Shown: positions 1 to 6,916, counted from the first letter of the stretch. The stretch is DNA of 11,937 nucleotides from an uncultured Aquincola sp. (GCA_937883885.1 CAKZXL010000184.1:1-11937); one strand, 5' to 3'. A program made the numbers and translations. Notes: a model not told the origin generated them from the sequence alone.

Positions 1-41
1 ACTCATAACCTCAGGCCATTGCCCGAAACTGAGGCATCGGC

Positions 42-70
42 TTGAGCTTTTGCACCTGAGTCGGTACCAT
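42..70 (+). promoter_or_regulatory. possible sigma70-type promoter for the RNase-barstar pair
   Basis: A TTGAGC hexamer (42-47) is separated by 17 bases from TACCAT (65-70). Each matches the sigma70 consensus at 4 of 6 positions with ideal spacing. Transcription would start near 77, about 23 bases before the GTG start of the RNase. The rest of 1-99 holds no gene, only a short inverted repeat (CCTCAG 9-14, CTGAGG 29-34). The matches are modest, so this is a candidate only. Confidence 0.25.
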
Positions 71-99
71 TCCGGCTTTCAGGTTTCAGGGTTAACCCC

Positions 100-528
100 G
101 TGACTCAGGCCCAACGGTCTTCTTTGGTGCAGCGCCTCCGCAAGTTGGGGCTCACCCTCGGGGCCGCGGTGATGTTGGCAGGCTCGGCTTCGGTCTCGCT
201 TGCCAAGCCATCGCCTCAGGAGCCGGGTGCCGCCGTCAGCAGCGTCGTCAGCTTGTCGCAGCTGCCTGCCGAGGCACAGCACACGGAACGCCTCATCCGG
301 GCTGGTGGCCCCTTCCCGCACGACAAGGACGGCAGTGTGTTCGGCAACCGCGAACGCCTGCTGCCCCGACAGGCGAGAGGTTACTACCGCGAATACACGG
401 TCAAGACACCGGGCGCACGCAACCGCGGCGCACGGCGCATCGTGTGTGGCGGTCAGCAAGCCACCCAACCGGAAGCCTGTTACTACACCGACGACCACTA
501 CGCGAGCTTTCGCCGGATTGCGCAGTGA
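100..528 (+). CDS. exported guanyl-specific ribonuclease, RNase Sa/barnase family
   Basis: A 142-residue secreted endoribonuclease that should cleave RNA 3' of guanosine by transesterification. Residues 1-35 form a signal peptide: basic n-region (R12, R14, K15), hydrophobic core about 17-33, likely cleavage after SLA at 35. The mature domain carries the RNase Sa pattern: GGPFP (69-73), an NRE-LP segment (83-89), REYTVKTPG (97-105), NRGARRI (108-114) and DDHY (131-134). By alignment from memory with RNase Sa, E98 is the general base, H133 the general acid, and R109 and R113 bind phosphate. Cysteines at 116 and 127 could form a disulfide. The GTG at 100 is the first start in the frame. GTG 127 would keep the signal peptide, but ATG 172 would lose most of it. 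No clear Shine-Dalgarno is visible. The barstar partner follows 39 nt downstream. The family call is secure. The biological role (nutrient RNase or interbacterial toxin) is not shown by the sequence. Confidence 0.88.
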   Translation: MTQAQRSSLVQRLRKLGLTLGAAVMLAGSASVSLAKPSPQEPGAAVSSVVSLSQLPAEAQHTERLIRAGGPFPHDKDGSVFGNRERLLPRQARGYYREYTVKTPGARNRGARRIVCGGQQATQPEACYYTDDHYASFRRIAQ

Positions 529-567
529 CCGACGTTTCCAGCTCTTGAACCCAGGAGGATCGCGACC

Positions 568-963
568 ATGCTCTTGCAGACCGTCCGTCCGAACATCGTC
601 CAGGCCATCCGCGCCTACCGCGTCGATGACCTCATGAAGTCCGCCCAGGAGGTCGGGCAGCATTTCTTGTACGCGAACCTGAGCAACGCTCAGTCGAAAC
701 AGGAAGTGCTGGAGGCCATTGCCGAGTCCTTCCTGTTCCCGGCGCACTTCGGCAAGAACCTGGACGCCCTCTACGACTGCATGACGGACCTGGTCCACAA
801 GTCGGGCACGCAGCCCGGCTTCGTGGTCGTGCTCGAACAGCTGCCCGACAACGCCCGCTTCGACCGCGAAGCGCGCGAGCAGCTGCTCGACGTGTTCCGG
901 GATGCCGCAGACTTCTGGGCCGATCGGAAGATACCGTTCCGATGTTTTTATTCTTTTCAGTAG
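568..963 (+). CDS. barstar-family ribonuclease inhibitor
   Basis: A 131-residue cytoplasmic protein without a signal peptide, expected to bind the upstream RNase and protect the cell before export. The barstar signature FGKNLDALYDCMTDL spans 61-75. D66 and D70 correspond to barnase-binding Asp35 and Asp39 of Bacillus barstar, Y69 to Trp38 and C71 to Cys40. H60 sits where barstar has Tyr29. An N-terminal extension of about 30 residues precedes the first predicted strand, so the protein is longer than the 90-residue Bacillus barstar. The ATG is supported by AGGAGG at 553-558 with a 9-base spacer, much stronger than the RNase signal. That would favour excess inhibitor. The stop codon TAG (961-963) runs into a perfect hairpin (962-998), and a coding-like frame continues past it in the -1 phase (see the 942-1133 entry). 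Confidence 0.9.
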   Translation: MLLQTVRPNIVQAIRAYRVDDLMKSAQEVGQHFLYANLSNAQSKQEVLEAIAESFLFPAHFGKNLDALYDCMTDLVHKSGTQPGFVVVLEQLPDNARFDREAREQLLDVFRDAADFWADRKIPFRCFYSFQ

Positions 964-1133
964 CCCGCTCCCAGGAAAACGGGTCATGGGAGCGGGCTGC
1001 TGAGACGGCCCAAGAGACGACGACTGCCAAGCCGAAGAGCACTTCCAAGGCGGCTGCGAACAACAACTTCGGCATGAACATGCCGATGATGAGCAGCGCC
1101 TTCGATACCGCGATGTGGCTGAACGCTGCCTGA
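942..1133 (+). CDS. possible small protein or frameshifted barstar tail, function unknown
   Basis: A 63-codon frame starts at an ATG inside the barstar gene (overlap 22 nt, -1 phase) and ends at TGA 1131-1133, 28 bases before a strong terminator. From about 1017 onward the codons look coding for this genome (AAG, AAC, TTC, GGC, CTG endings). The product has a T/K/A-rich middle and a Met-rich segment, FGMNMPMM, near residues 44-51, then ends WLNAA. The start region is AT-rich (TTT TTA TTC TTT) and has only a weak GGAAG at 926-930, 11 bases upstream. I do not recognise the protein. It may be a real overlapping gene, a C-terminal barstar extension reached by a -1 shift on the T runs (945-949 or 954-957), or a chance frame. 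No domain, signal peptide or membrane segment is evident. Confidence 0.35.
   Translation: MFLFFSVARSQENGSWERAAETAQETTTAKPKSTSKAAANNNFGMNMPMMSSAFDTAMWLNAA
962..998 (+). other. perfect 12-bp hairpin at the barstar stop codon
   Basis: AGCCCGCTCCCA (962-973) pairs perfectly with TGGGAGCGGGCT (987-998) around a 13-base loop. It includes the last two bases of the barstar TAG. No T-tract follows on the plus strand, so it is not a canonical intrinsic terminator, although a T-rich stretch (945-957) precedes it. It could protect the 3' end of the mRNA, terminate with factors, or act on ribosomes at the barstar 3' end. Confidence 0.6.
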
Positions 1134-1161
1134 GGCAGCGCTTCGTCGAATCTTTTTACTG

Positions 1162-1195
1162 ACAACGGCGGCCCTCGGGCCGCCGTTGTGCTTTT
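1162..1195 (+). terminator. intrinsic terminator of the RNase-barstar block
   Basis: ACAACGGCGGCCC (1162-1174) and GGGCCGCCGTTGT (1177-1189) form a perfect 13-bp GC-rich stem with a very tight loop, followed on the plus strand by GCTTTT (1190-1195). The T-tract points to plus-strand termination. On the minus strand the same stem lies 6 bases after the rsmA stop but is followed by an A-rich stretch. It may still help separate the two converging transcripts. Confidence 0.75.
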
Positions 1196-1950
1196 CAGAC
1201 GGCAGCCGCGAGCGCCACGAACTCGGCCACCGGCACTTCCTCGGCGCGGCGCGCCAGGTCGAAGTCGCCGGCAAAGCCACGTTCTTCCAGCCAGTGGCCC
1301 AGCGTGTTGCGCAGCACCTTGCGCCGCTGCGAGAAAGCCACCGCCACCAGCTCTTCCAGCCGCGCCACGTCCACCGCCGCCGGCGTGGGCCAGGGCAGCA
1401 TGCGCACCACGGCCGACTCCACCCGCGGCGGCGGATCGAAGGCTTCGGGCGGCACGTCGATCACCAGCTCCATGTGGTAGCGCCACTGCAGCATCACCGA
1501 CAGCCGGCCGTAGGCCTTGCTGCCGGGCTCGGCCACCATGCGGTCGACCACTTCCTTCTGCAGCATGAAGTGCTGGTCCTGCACCGCCTGCACCGCGCCC
1601 AGCAGGTGAAAGAGGATGGGCGTGGAGATGTTGTACGGCAGGTTGCCCACCACCCGCAGCGGCTGGCCACGCTCGGCCTGCAGCGCGGCGAAGTCCACCT
1701 TCAGCACGTCGGACTCGACCACCGTCAGGCCGTCCTGCTTGCGCAGGCGGGCGGCCAGGTCGCGGTCCAGCTCGACCACGGTGAGCTGCTGGCAGCGCGC
1801 CTTCAACGGCTGGGTGATGGCGCCCAGGCCGGGGCCGATTTCCACCAGCGCCTGGCCTGGCTGCGGGTCGATGGCGTCGACGATCGCCTCGATCACGTAG
1901 CCGTCGGACAGGAAGTGCTGCCCGAAGCGCTTGCGCGCGATGTGCTTCAA
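1195..1950 (-). CDS. rsmA: 16S rRNA (adenine1518/1519-N6)-dimethyltransferase RsmA/KsgA
   Basis: A 251-residue cytoplasmic SAM-dependent enzyme that dimethylates two adjacent adenines in the 3' terminal helix of 16S rRNA during late 30S assembly (E. coli KsgA is 273 residues). Visible motifs are RFGQHFL (8-14), the SAM-binding [10 protein letters not shown] (37-46), VVELD (58-62), SDVLKVDF (80-87), the catalytic NLPYNIS (103-109), [11 protein letters not shown] (171-181) and [12 protein letters not shown] (206-217). All are intact. The start is a TTG (1948-1950), the only start that gives the family N-terminus. It overlaps the surA TGA by four bases (TTGA), so translation is probably coupled to surA by re-initiation. 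No Shine-Dalgarno is visible. It is the last gene of lptD-surA-rsmA, and pdxA, commonly found just upstream, is missing here. Confidence 0.95.
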   Translation of the reverse strand: MKHIARKRFGQHFLSDGYVIEAIVDAIDPQPGQALVEIGPGLGAITQPLKARCQQLTVVELDRDLAARLRKQDGLTVVESDVLKVDFAALQAERGQPLRVVGNLPYNISTPILFHLLGAVQAVQDQHFMLQKEVVDRMVAEPGSKAYGRLSVMLQWRYHMELVIDVPPEAFDPPPRVESAVVRMLPWPTPAAVDVARLEELVAVAFSQRRKVLRNTLGHWLEERGFAGDFDLARRAEEVPVAEFVALAAAV

Positions 1951-3278
1951 GGCTGCTGGGGCGCTTCGCGCAGCTCGACGTAGGCACGGGCGCGCAGCTC
2001 ACGCACCCACTCGTTGTAGGCGTCGTCGAACTTCTGCTCGCGCAGCGCATTGCGGGCCTGCTCGCGCAGCTGCTTGGGGTCGACGTTGACCACGCGGCGC
2101 TCGACCACCTGGATCAGGTGCACGCCGAAGCGCGAGGTGACGGGCGCCGAGATGCCGCCCAGCGGCAGGCGGTTCATCGCCTCCTCGAACTCAGGCACGA
2201 AGCTGCCCGGCGAGGTCCAGCCCAGGTCGCCGCCCAGCGGCGCGCTGCCGTCCTCGGAGTTGGCGCGGGCCAGGGCCTCGAAGCTGGCCTTGCCGCTTTC
2301 GATCTGCTGGCGGAACTCTTCCAGCCGGCGCACGGCCACCTCGGCCGGCACCTGGGCCGAGGGCCGCAGCAGGATGTGGCGGGCATGCGTCTGCGTGACC
2401 TGCAGCGCGCCGCCGTCCTTGCGGTCGACCACCTTCAGGATGTGGAAGCCGGCACCGGTGCGCAGCAGCGTGGGCGCCACTTCGCCGGCCTTGAGGTTGG
2501 CCACCGCGGTCACGAACACGTCGGGCAGGCGGGCCACGGGCCGCAGGCCGATCTGGCCGCCACGCTCGCGGTTGGCGTCTTCCGACACCTCGCGGGCCAC
2601 GGTGGCAAACGGCTCGCCGGCCTTGATGCGGGCCATCGCCGCCTCGGCCCTGGCGCGGCGCTCGGCCACCACGGCGTCGCTGGCGCCTTCGGGCACCGTC
2701 ACCAGCACCTGGGCGATGTCGATCTCAGGCTGCGCCGCGGCCTGCTGGCGCTGGCGCTCGATGGCGGCGTCGATCTCGGCGTCGCTGATCTTGATGCGCG
2801 ACTGCACTTCCCGTTCGCGCACCCGCTCGATCATCATCTGGTCGCGCAGGTTGTTGCGAAAGCGGGTGTAGTCCAGCCCCTCGCGGCGCAGCCGCTCACG
2901 CAGCTGGGCCATCGTGAGCTGGTTCTGCGCGGCCACGCCGGCCACCGCGCGGTCCAGCTCCGGGTCCTCGATCTTGACGCCGCTGTCGCGCGCGAAGCTG
3001 AGGATGGCGCGTTCTTCGATCAGCAGCTCGAGCACCTGCTTGCGCAGCTCGGCTTCGTCGGGCAGTGTCTGGCGGGCGTTGGCCGCTTCTTCCCGCACGC
3101 GGGCCAGGCGCTGTTCCACCTCGAAGGCGGTGACCAGTTCCTGGTTGACGATGGCCGCGATGTGGTCGGCCTGGCGCACGGGCACGCGGCCAGGCGCGGC
3201 GATCTGGGCCGAGGCGGAGACGACGACCCCGCAGCACAGGGTGAAGGCCAGCGCCTTCGAGAGCAAAGCTTGTTTCAT
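1947..3278 (-). CDS. surA: periplasmic peptidyl-prolyl isomerase and chaperone SurA
   Basis: A 443-residue periplasmic chaperone that escorts unfolded beta-barrel proteins, LptD among its best-known clients, to the BAM complex. Residues 1-24 are a signal peptide (K2 and K8, hydrophobic core 9-22, cleavage after SASA). The N-terminal chaperone domain covers about 36-175. A first parvulin domain lies about 186-286, with AQVLV where active parvulins have a His. A second, better conserved parvulin domain lies about 297-396 (THARHILL at 297-304, GGDLGW at 349-354, FGVHLIQV at 384-391). The C-terminal helix is about 400-437. The layout matches E. coli SurA, in which the second parvulin domain carries the activity. 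The ATG at 3278 has no obvious Shine-Dalgarno and starts 38 bases after lptD. The stop overlaps the rsmA TTG. Confidence 0.96.
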   Translation of the reverse strand: MKQALLSKALAFTLCCGVVVSASAQIAAPGRVPVRQADHIAAIVNQELVTAFEVEQRLARVREEAANARQTLPDEAELRKQVLELLIEERAILSFARDSGVKIEDPELDRAVAGVAAQNQLTMAQLRERLRREGLDYTRFRNNLRDQMMIERVREREVQSRIKISDAEIDAAIERQRQQAAAQPEIDIAQVLVTVPEGASDAVVAERRARAEAAMARIKAGEPFATVAREVSEDANRERGGQIGLRPVARLPDVFVTAVANLKAGEVAPTLLRTGAGFHILKVVDRKDGGALQVTQTHARHILLRPSAQVPAEVAVRRLEEFRQQIESGKASFEALARANSEDGSAPLGGDLGWTSPGSFVPEFEEAMNRLPLGGISAPVTSRFGVHLIQVVERRVVNVDPKQLREQARNALREQKFDDAYNEWVRELRARAYVELREAPQQP

Positions 3279-3316
3279 CGAGCGGGAGGCGGGTTCAGCA
3301 GGGGGGTCGGCGGAGG

Positions 3317-5749
3317 TCAGAAGGCGGCCTGGGCGGCCGCGTCGTCGCCGCCGTCACGGTCTTCGCGCAGCAGGCGGTAGCCGGGCACATTGTCCTTCAA
3401 GACCTTGAGCGGGTTGGAACCGAGGCGTGACAGGCCGACCAGCTCCAGCTGCAGCAGCAGCCGGGTGGTGGCTTCGCTGCGGCCGGTGGACAGCCGCTCG
3501 GCCACGACGCGGCCGATCCAGCAGCCGGCGTCGTACTCCATGCCCACGATGGAATCGGTGACGCGGCTGTCGCGCAGGCTGTAGTTCAGGCGGCCCACGC
3601 CATACAGCGTGCCGCTGCAGGCACCGGCGCCTGCGTTGGCGCGGGCCTGCTCGGCGCTGCGGCGGAACAGCGGCCACTGCCAGCCCAGCTCCAGCTGCTC
3701 GCTGAGGTTGCGGGTGAGGCGATAGCTGGCGCTGAGCGTGCGAAACGGCCCGGGCGAATAGCGGGTGGACAGCAGCGAACGCACGGTGCGCCGGCTTTCG
3801 GGGTCGTACTGCACGGCGCCGTCCACCATCCACCGGGGCGACAGCGTGGCGGTGCCGAACAGCAGCAGGTCCGACAGCCGCTGGGTGTCGGGCGCGCCCT
3901 CGGGCACCGAATCGATGTTGGGCGTGCCATCGGGGTTGGCCACCACGCGCTGGTCGCGGAACTGCAGCCGCTGCGCCACGCCCAGGCGCAGCTTCTCGAC
4001 GCCGGTGGTGGCGTCCAGCAGGCGCGTGGTGACGCCGGCCGTCAGCGTGTTGCTGTCGGAGACGCGGTCGACGCCGGAGAACTCGTTTTCGCTGTAGACC
4101 GAGACGGCGTTGAAGTCCTTGCCCCAGGCATCGAAGTTGGGCGTGTTGCGCTGCTCGCGATAGGGCGTGTTGACGTACAGCAGCCGCGGCTCCAGCGTCT
4201 GGCGCATGGCCTGGCCGAACCAGGTGGCCTGGCGCTCGAACACCATGCCGCCATCGACGCTGACGGTGGGAATGGTGCGCGAGCTGCTGTCGTACAGGCC
4301 GCCGGCCGAGCGGTCGATCTGGTACTGCGCGGCGTTCACCGCCACCTTGGGCACCAGCCACCAGCCCGGGCCGCGCCAGGGCCGGCTGATGCTGCCCAGC
4401 GCATGCAGCCGGGTGCCGGTGGGCAGCAGGTCGAGCTGGCCGTTGGTGGGCCGGCTGAAGTGGTTGATCTCGGTCTCGAACGCGGCCTCGAAGCCGCCGC
4501 CCAGCGCGCTGCTGCCACGCAGGCCCAGCTGCGGGCTGCGCTGGTACGGCGCCACGATGCGCGCGTCGTCCTGCTGCAGCACCTGCCACTGCTGCACGCG
4601 GGCGTAGGCGGTGGCGTCGATGCCGTTCCAGCGGAAGCTGCGGTCGGCCTGCAGGTCGGTGGCCAGCAGCCGCGGCGTCCATGAGCTGGCCTGGCTGGAG
4701 AAGTCTTTCCAGTACTGGTCGTCGGACACCCGCAGGCTGCGCACCGCGTAGTGGATGCCCTGCGGCGCATCGCCCTCATGGAACAGCCGGATGGCGTGCC
4801 GCGACGTGTTGGTCACGCGGTCGTCGGGCAGCGCATGCAGGTCGATCTCGCCGCGGAAGCTGGGCTCCAGGTAGCGGAACTGCGCCTCGGCCGCAAAGCC
4901 GCGGCGCGTCATCACCGTGGGCGTGATGGTGGCGTCGCGGTTGGGCGCGATGTTCCAGTAGTAGGGCACGCCCAGGCCCAGGCCACTCTTGTTGTCCACG
5001 TCGAACGAAGGCGGCAGCCAGCCCGACTTGCGCTCGTCGGTCAGCGGAAAGCTGAGCCTGGGCGCGGCCAGGATGGGCACGCCGTAAAAGCGCAGCACGC
5101 CGCCTTCGGCCACGCCTTCGTTGGCTTCGCGGTCGAGCTTGATGTGGTCGGCGCTCAGCAGCCAGGCCGGCGTGCCGGTGCCGTCGGCACCGCAGGACGA
5201 ATAGGTGGCGCCCCACAGCTGCGAGCGCTGGTCGTCGATGAAGTCGATGCGGTCGGCCTTGCCGCCGGCGCCGGTGGACGGGAAGAAGTACTCGGGCTGC
5301 AGGAAGTAGCCCTCGAAGCGCTGCAGCTGGATCTGCACCTCGGGGCCGGTGAAGCGGTCTTCGCCGCGGGTGATGCGCACGTTACCTTGTGCCCGGGCCA
5401 GGTCGCCCACGCTGTCGTAGCTGAGCTTGTCGGCGCGGATGGTCAGCGGGCCGCGCTGCAGCTCGGCATTGCCTTCGGCCACGGCGTCCAGGTCGGGGCG
5501 GCCGCTGATGCGGTCGGCCTGCAGCAGCACCGGCTGGCCGGCGGGGCTGGCCGCAGCGGCAGCGGGCGTCGCTGAGGCCGCGGCAGGAGAAGAAGCGGCA
5601 GGCGAGGAGGCGGCAGCGGCGGAAGCCGCCGGTGCGGCGGGCGCCGGCTGCGCCCCGGCCTGCGCACAGCACAGGGCGGCGGCCATCGCCAGCGGGGTGG
5701 GCATGCAGGCGCGCAGCCAGGCCAGGTGCGAAGGGTTGGGGCGCGTCAA
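3317..5749 (-). CDS. lptD: LPS-assembly outer-membrane protein LptD
   Basis: The outer-membrane barrel that, with LptE, inserts lipopolysaccharide into the outer leaflet. From TTG 5749 it has 810 residues (E. coli LptD 784). The signal peptide is about 1-33 (R3, R13, core 14-31, AGA then Q). A 37-residue Ala/Ser/Pro linker (about 35-71) follows, then the OstA/LptA-like periplasmic domain (about 74-160) and the barrel. GLGVPYYWNIAPNRDATITP (257-276) is a hallmark, and the C-terminus ends with SNPLKVLKDNVPGYRL. Cysteines outside the signal peptide are C186 (YSSCGADG), C711 and C743 (YDAGCW). ATG 5704 is an alternative start, giving 795 residues, but its signal peptide would lack any basic residue. 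The frame stays open upstream antisense to amgK, which is not part of the gene. It is first in lptD-surA-rsmA and divergent from amgK. The start is the least certain part. Confidence 0.94.
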   Translation of the reverse strand: MTRPNPSHLAWLRACMPTPLAMAAALCCAQAGAQPAPAAPAASAAAASSPAASSPAAASATPAAAAASPAGQPVLLQADRISGRPDLDAVAEGNAELQRGPLTIRADKLSYDSVGDLARAQGNVRITRGEDRFTGPEVQIQLQRFEGYFLQPEYFFPSTGAGGKADRIDFIDDQRSQLWGATYSSCGADGTGTPAWLLSADHIKLDREANEGVAEGGVLRFYGVPILAAPRLSFPLTDERKSGWLPPSFDVDNKSGLGLGVPYYWNIAPNRDATITPTVMTRRGFAAEAQFRYLEPSFRGEIDLHALPDDRVTNTSRHAIRLFHEGDAPQGIHYAVRSLRVSDDQYWKDFSSQASSWTPRLLATDLQADRSFRWNGIDATAYARVQQWQVLQQDDARIVAPYQRSPQLGLRGSSALGGGFEAAFETEINHFSRPTNGQLDLLPTGTRLHALGSISRPWRGPGWWLVPKVAVNAAQYQIDRSAGGLYDSSSRTIPTVSVDGGMVFERQATWFGQAMRQTLEPRLLYVNTPYREQRNTPNFDAWGKDFNAVSVYSENEFSGVDRVSDSNTLTAGVTTRLLDATTGVEKLRLGVAQRLQFRDQRVVANPDGTPNIDSVPEGAPDTQRLSDLLLFGTATLSPRWMVDGAVQYDPESRRTVRSLLSTRYSPGPFRTLSASYRLTRNLSEQLELGWQWPLFRRSAEQARANAGAGACSGTLYGVGRLNYSLRDSRVTDSIVGMEYDAGCWIGRVVAERLSTGRSEATTRLLLQLELVGLSRLGSNPLKVLKDNVPGYRLLREDRDGGDDAAAQAAF

Positions 5750-5794
5750 AGGCAACTCGGGGACAACGTCGGCTGGAACGTCCGGCGCGTGGGC

Positions 5795-5819
5795 CGCGCC
5801 ACCCCGGCGGGGCGGCGCG
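5795..5819. other. imperfect GC hairpin between lptD and amgK
   Basis: CGCGCC (5795-5800) pairs with GGCGCG (5814-5819). After one A-C mismatch, CCCC (5802-5805) pairs with GGGG (5809-5812), leaving a 3-base loop. It sits upstream of the amgK -10 and in the presumed lptD leader. In this GC-rich genome a chance origin is plausible. Apart from this and the amgK -10, I see nothing in the 111-base gap. Confidence 0.35.
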
Positions 5820-5849
5820 CAGCCGCATCGGCGACACCGGGGCGATTTG

Positions 5850-5855
5850 TAGAAT
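5850..5855 (+). promoter_or_regulatory. -10 element of amgK, probably leaderless
   Basis: TAGAAT (5850-5855) matches the sigma70 -10 consensus at 5 of 6 positions and is preceded directly by TG (5848-5849). A start site about 7 bases downstream falls on or next to the amgK ATG at 5861. No ribosome binding site precedes the ATG. I found no good -35 hexamer at 16-18 bases upstream. Confidence 0.5.
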
Positions 5856-5860
5856 CGATT

Positions 5861-6916
5861 ATGACCGCGCCTTCTTCGCCCGACATCGCCTGGCCCAGCG
5901 CCGAGCGCCAGGCCCAGTTCCAGCAATGGCTGGCACCGCTGGCCACCCAACATGGTCTGCAGCTGCCCAGCCTGCGGCCGGCTTCGGCCGATGCCAGCTT
6001 CCGCCGCTACTTCCGCGTCGATGCCGACGGCCACCGCAGCTTCGTGGTGATGGACGCGCCGCCGCCGCAGGAAGACGTGCGGCCTTTCATCGACATCGCC
6101 GGCCGCATCCAGCGCGCCGGGCTGCATGCGCCGCAGGTGCTGGCGGCCGACGAGGCACGCGGCTTCCTGCTGCTCACCGACCTGGGCAACCAGCTGTACC
6201 TGCAAGCGTTGCAGGACGGCGGCCCGCAGCAGATCGACCAGCTGATGCGCCAGGCCATCCAGGCCCTGGTGCACTGGCAGCAGCAGGTGGACGCGAGCGG
6301 CCTGCCCGTCTACGACGAGGCGCTGCTGCAGCGCGAGATGGCGCTGTTTCCTGAATGGTGCGTGGCCAAGGAATTCGGCGTCACCTGGGGCGAGACGGAA
6401 CACAAGCACTGGGCCCACGTTACCCGCCGGCTGGCCGACAGCGCGCTGGCGCAGCCGCAGGTGGCGGTGCACCGCGACTGGATGCCGCGCAACCTGATGG
6501 TGTGCGACCCCAACCCGGGCATCCTCGACTTCCAGGACGCGGTGCGCGGCCCGCTGAGCTACGACGTGGCCTCGATGCTGCGCGATGCCTTCATCTCGTG
6601 GGAGGAAGAACGCGAGATCGACTGGGCCGCCCGCTACTGGGAACAGGCCCGCAAGGCCGGCCTGCCGGTGCCCGACGACTTCGGCGAGTTCTGGCGCCAA
6701 GTGGAGTGGATGGGCCTGCAACGCCACCTGAAGGTGCTGGGCATCTTCTGCCGCCTCAAGCACCGCGACGGCAAGCCCAAGTACGCCGAGGACCTGCCGC
6801 GCTTTTTCGCCTACGCCACCAAAGTGGCGCGGCGCTACCGCGAGCTGGGCCCGCTGCTGCCGCTGATCGAGCCGCTGTCAGGCATGCGCGGCGAGATCGC
6901 CTATTCGCTGCGCTGA
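5861..6916 (+). CDS. amgK: AmgK-like anomeric sugar kinase, aminoglycoside phosphotransferase family
   Basis: A 351-residue cytoplasmic kinase of the APH fold. The named family member AmgK phosphorylates N-acetylmuramate and N-acetylglucosamine at the anomeric position in the MurU-dependent peptidoglycan recycling route. Motifs are ASFRRYFRV (45-53) in the N-lobe, VVMDAPP (62-68), LLTDLG (104-109), the catalytic loop VHRDWMPRNLMV (203-214; D206 and N211) and the metal-binding ILDFQDA (221-227; D223) followed by GPLSYDVASMLRDA. All key residues are present. ATG 5861 is preferred over any upstream start because the family N-terminus begins here and a -10 element abuts it. The position divergent from lptD matches the Pseudomonas locus, where amgK is followed by murU. 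Here the next gene is a convergent LysR gene whose end overlaps by 39 bases. The substrate is inferred from family and context. Confidence 0.85.
   Translation: MTAPSSPDIAWPSAERQAQFQQWLAPLATQHGLQLPSLRPASADASFRRYFRVDADGHRSFVVMDAPPPQEDVRPFIDIAGRIQRAGLHAPQVLAADEARGFLLLTDLGNQLYLQALQDGGPQQIDQLMRQAIQALVHWQQQVDASGLPVYDEALLQREMALFPEWCVAKEFGVTWGETEHKHWAHVTRRLADSALAQPQVAVHRDWMPRNLMVCDPNPGILDFQDAVRGPLSYDVASMLRDAFISWEEEREIDWAARYWEQARKAGLPVPDDFGEFWRQVEWMGLQRHLKVLGIFCRLKHRDGKPKYAEDLPRFFAYATKVARRYRELGPLLPLIEPLSGMRGEIAYSLR

Noticed and set aside
79..987. A 302-codon minus-strand frame over the RNase and barstar genes
   Set aside because: The plus-strand genes have family motifs, a signal peptide and a strong ribosome binding site; the antisense frame has none.
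2118..3380. A 420-codon plus-strand open frame across surA
   Set aside because: Antisense shadow with His/Gly/Leu-biased composition; surA on the other strand is unmistakable.
5750..6763. Upstream extension of the lptD frame through the amgK region
   Set aside because: The extra residues show no LptD homology and lie antisense to a well-supported kinase; a signal peptide begins only near 5749 or 5704.
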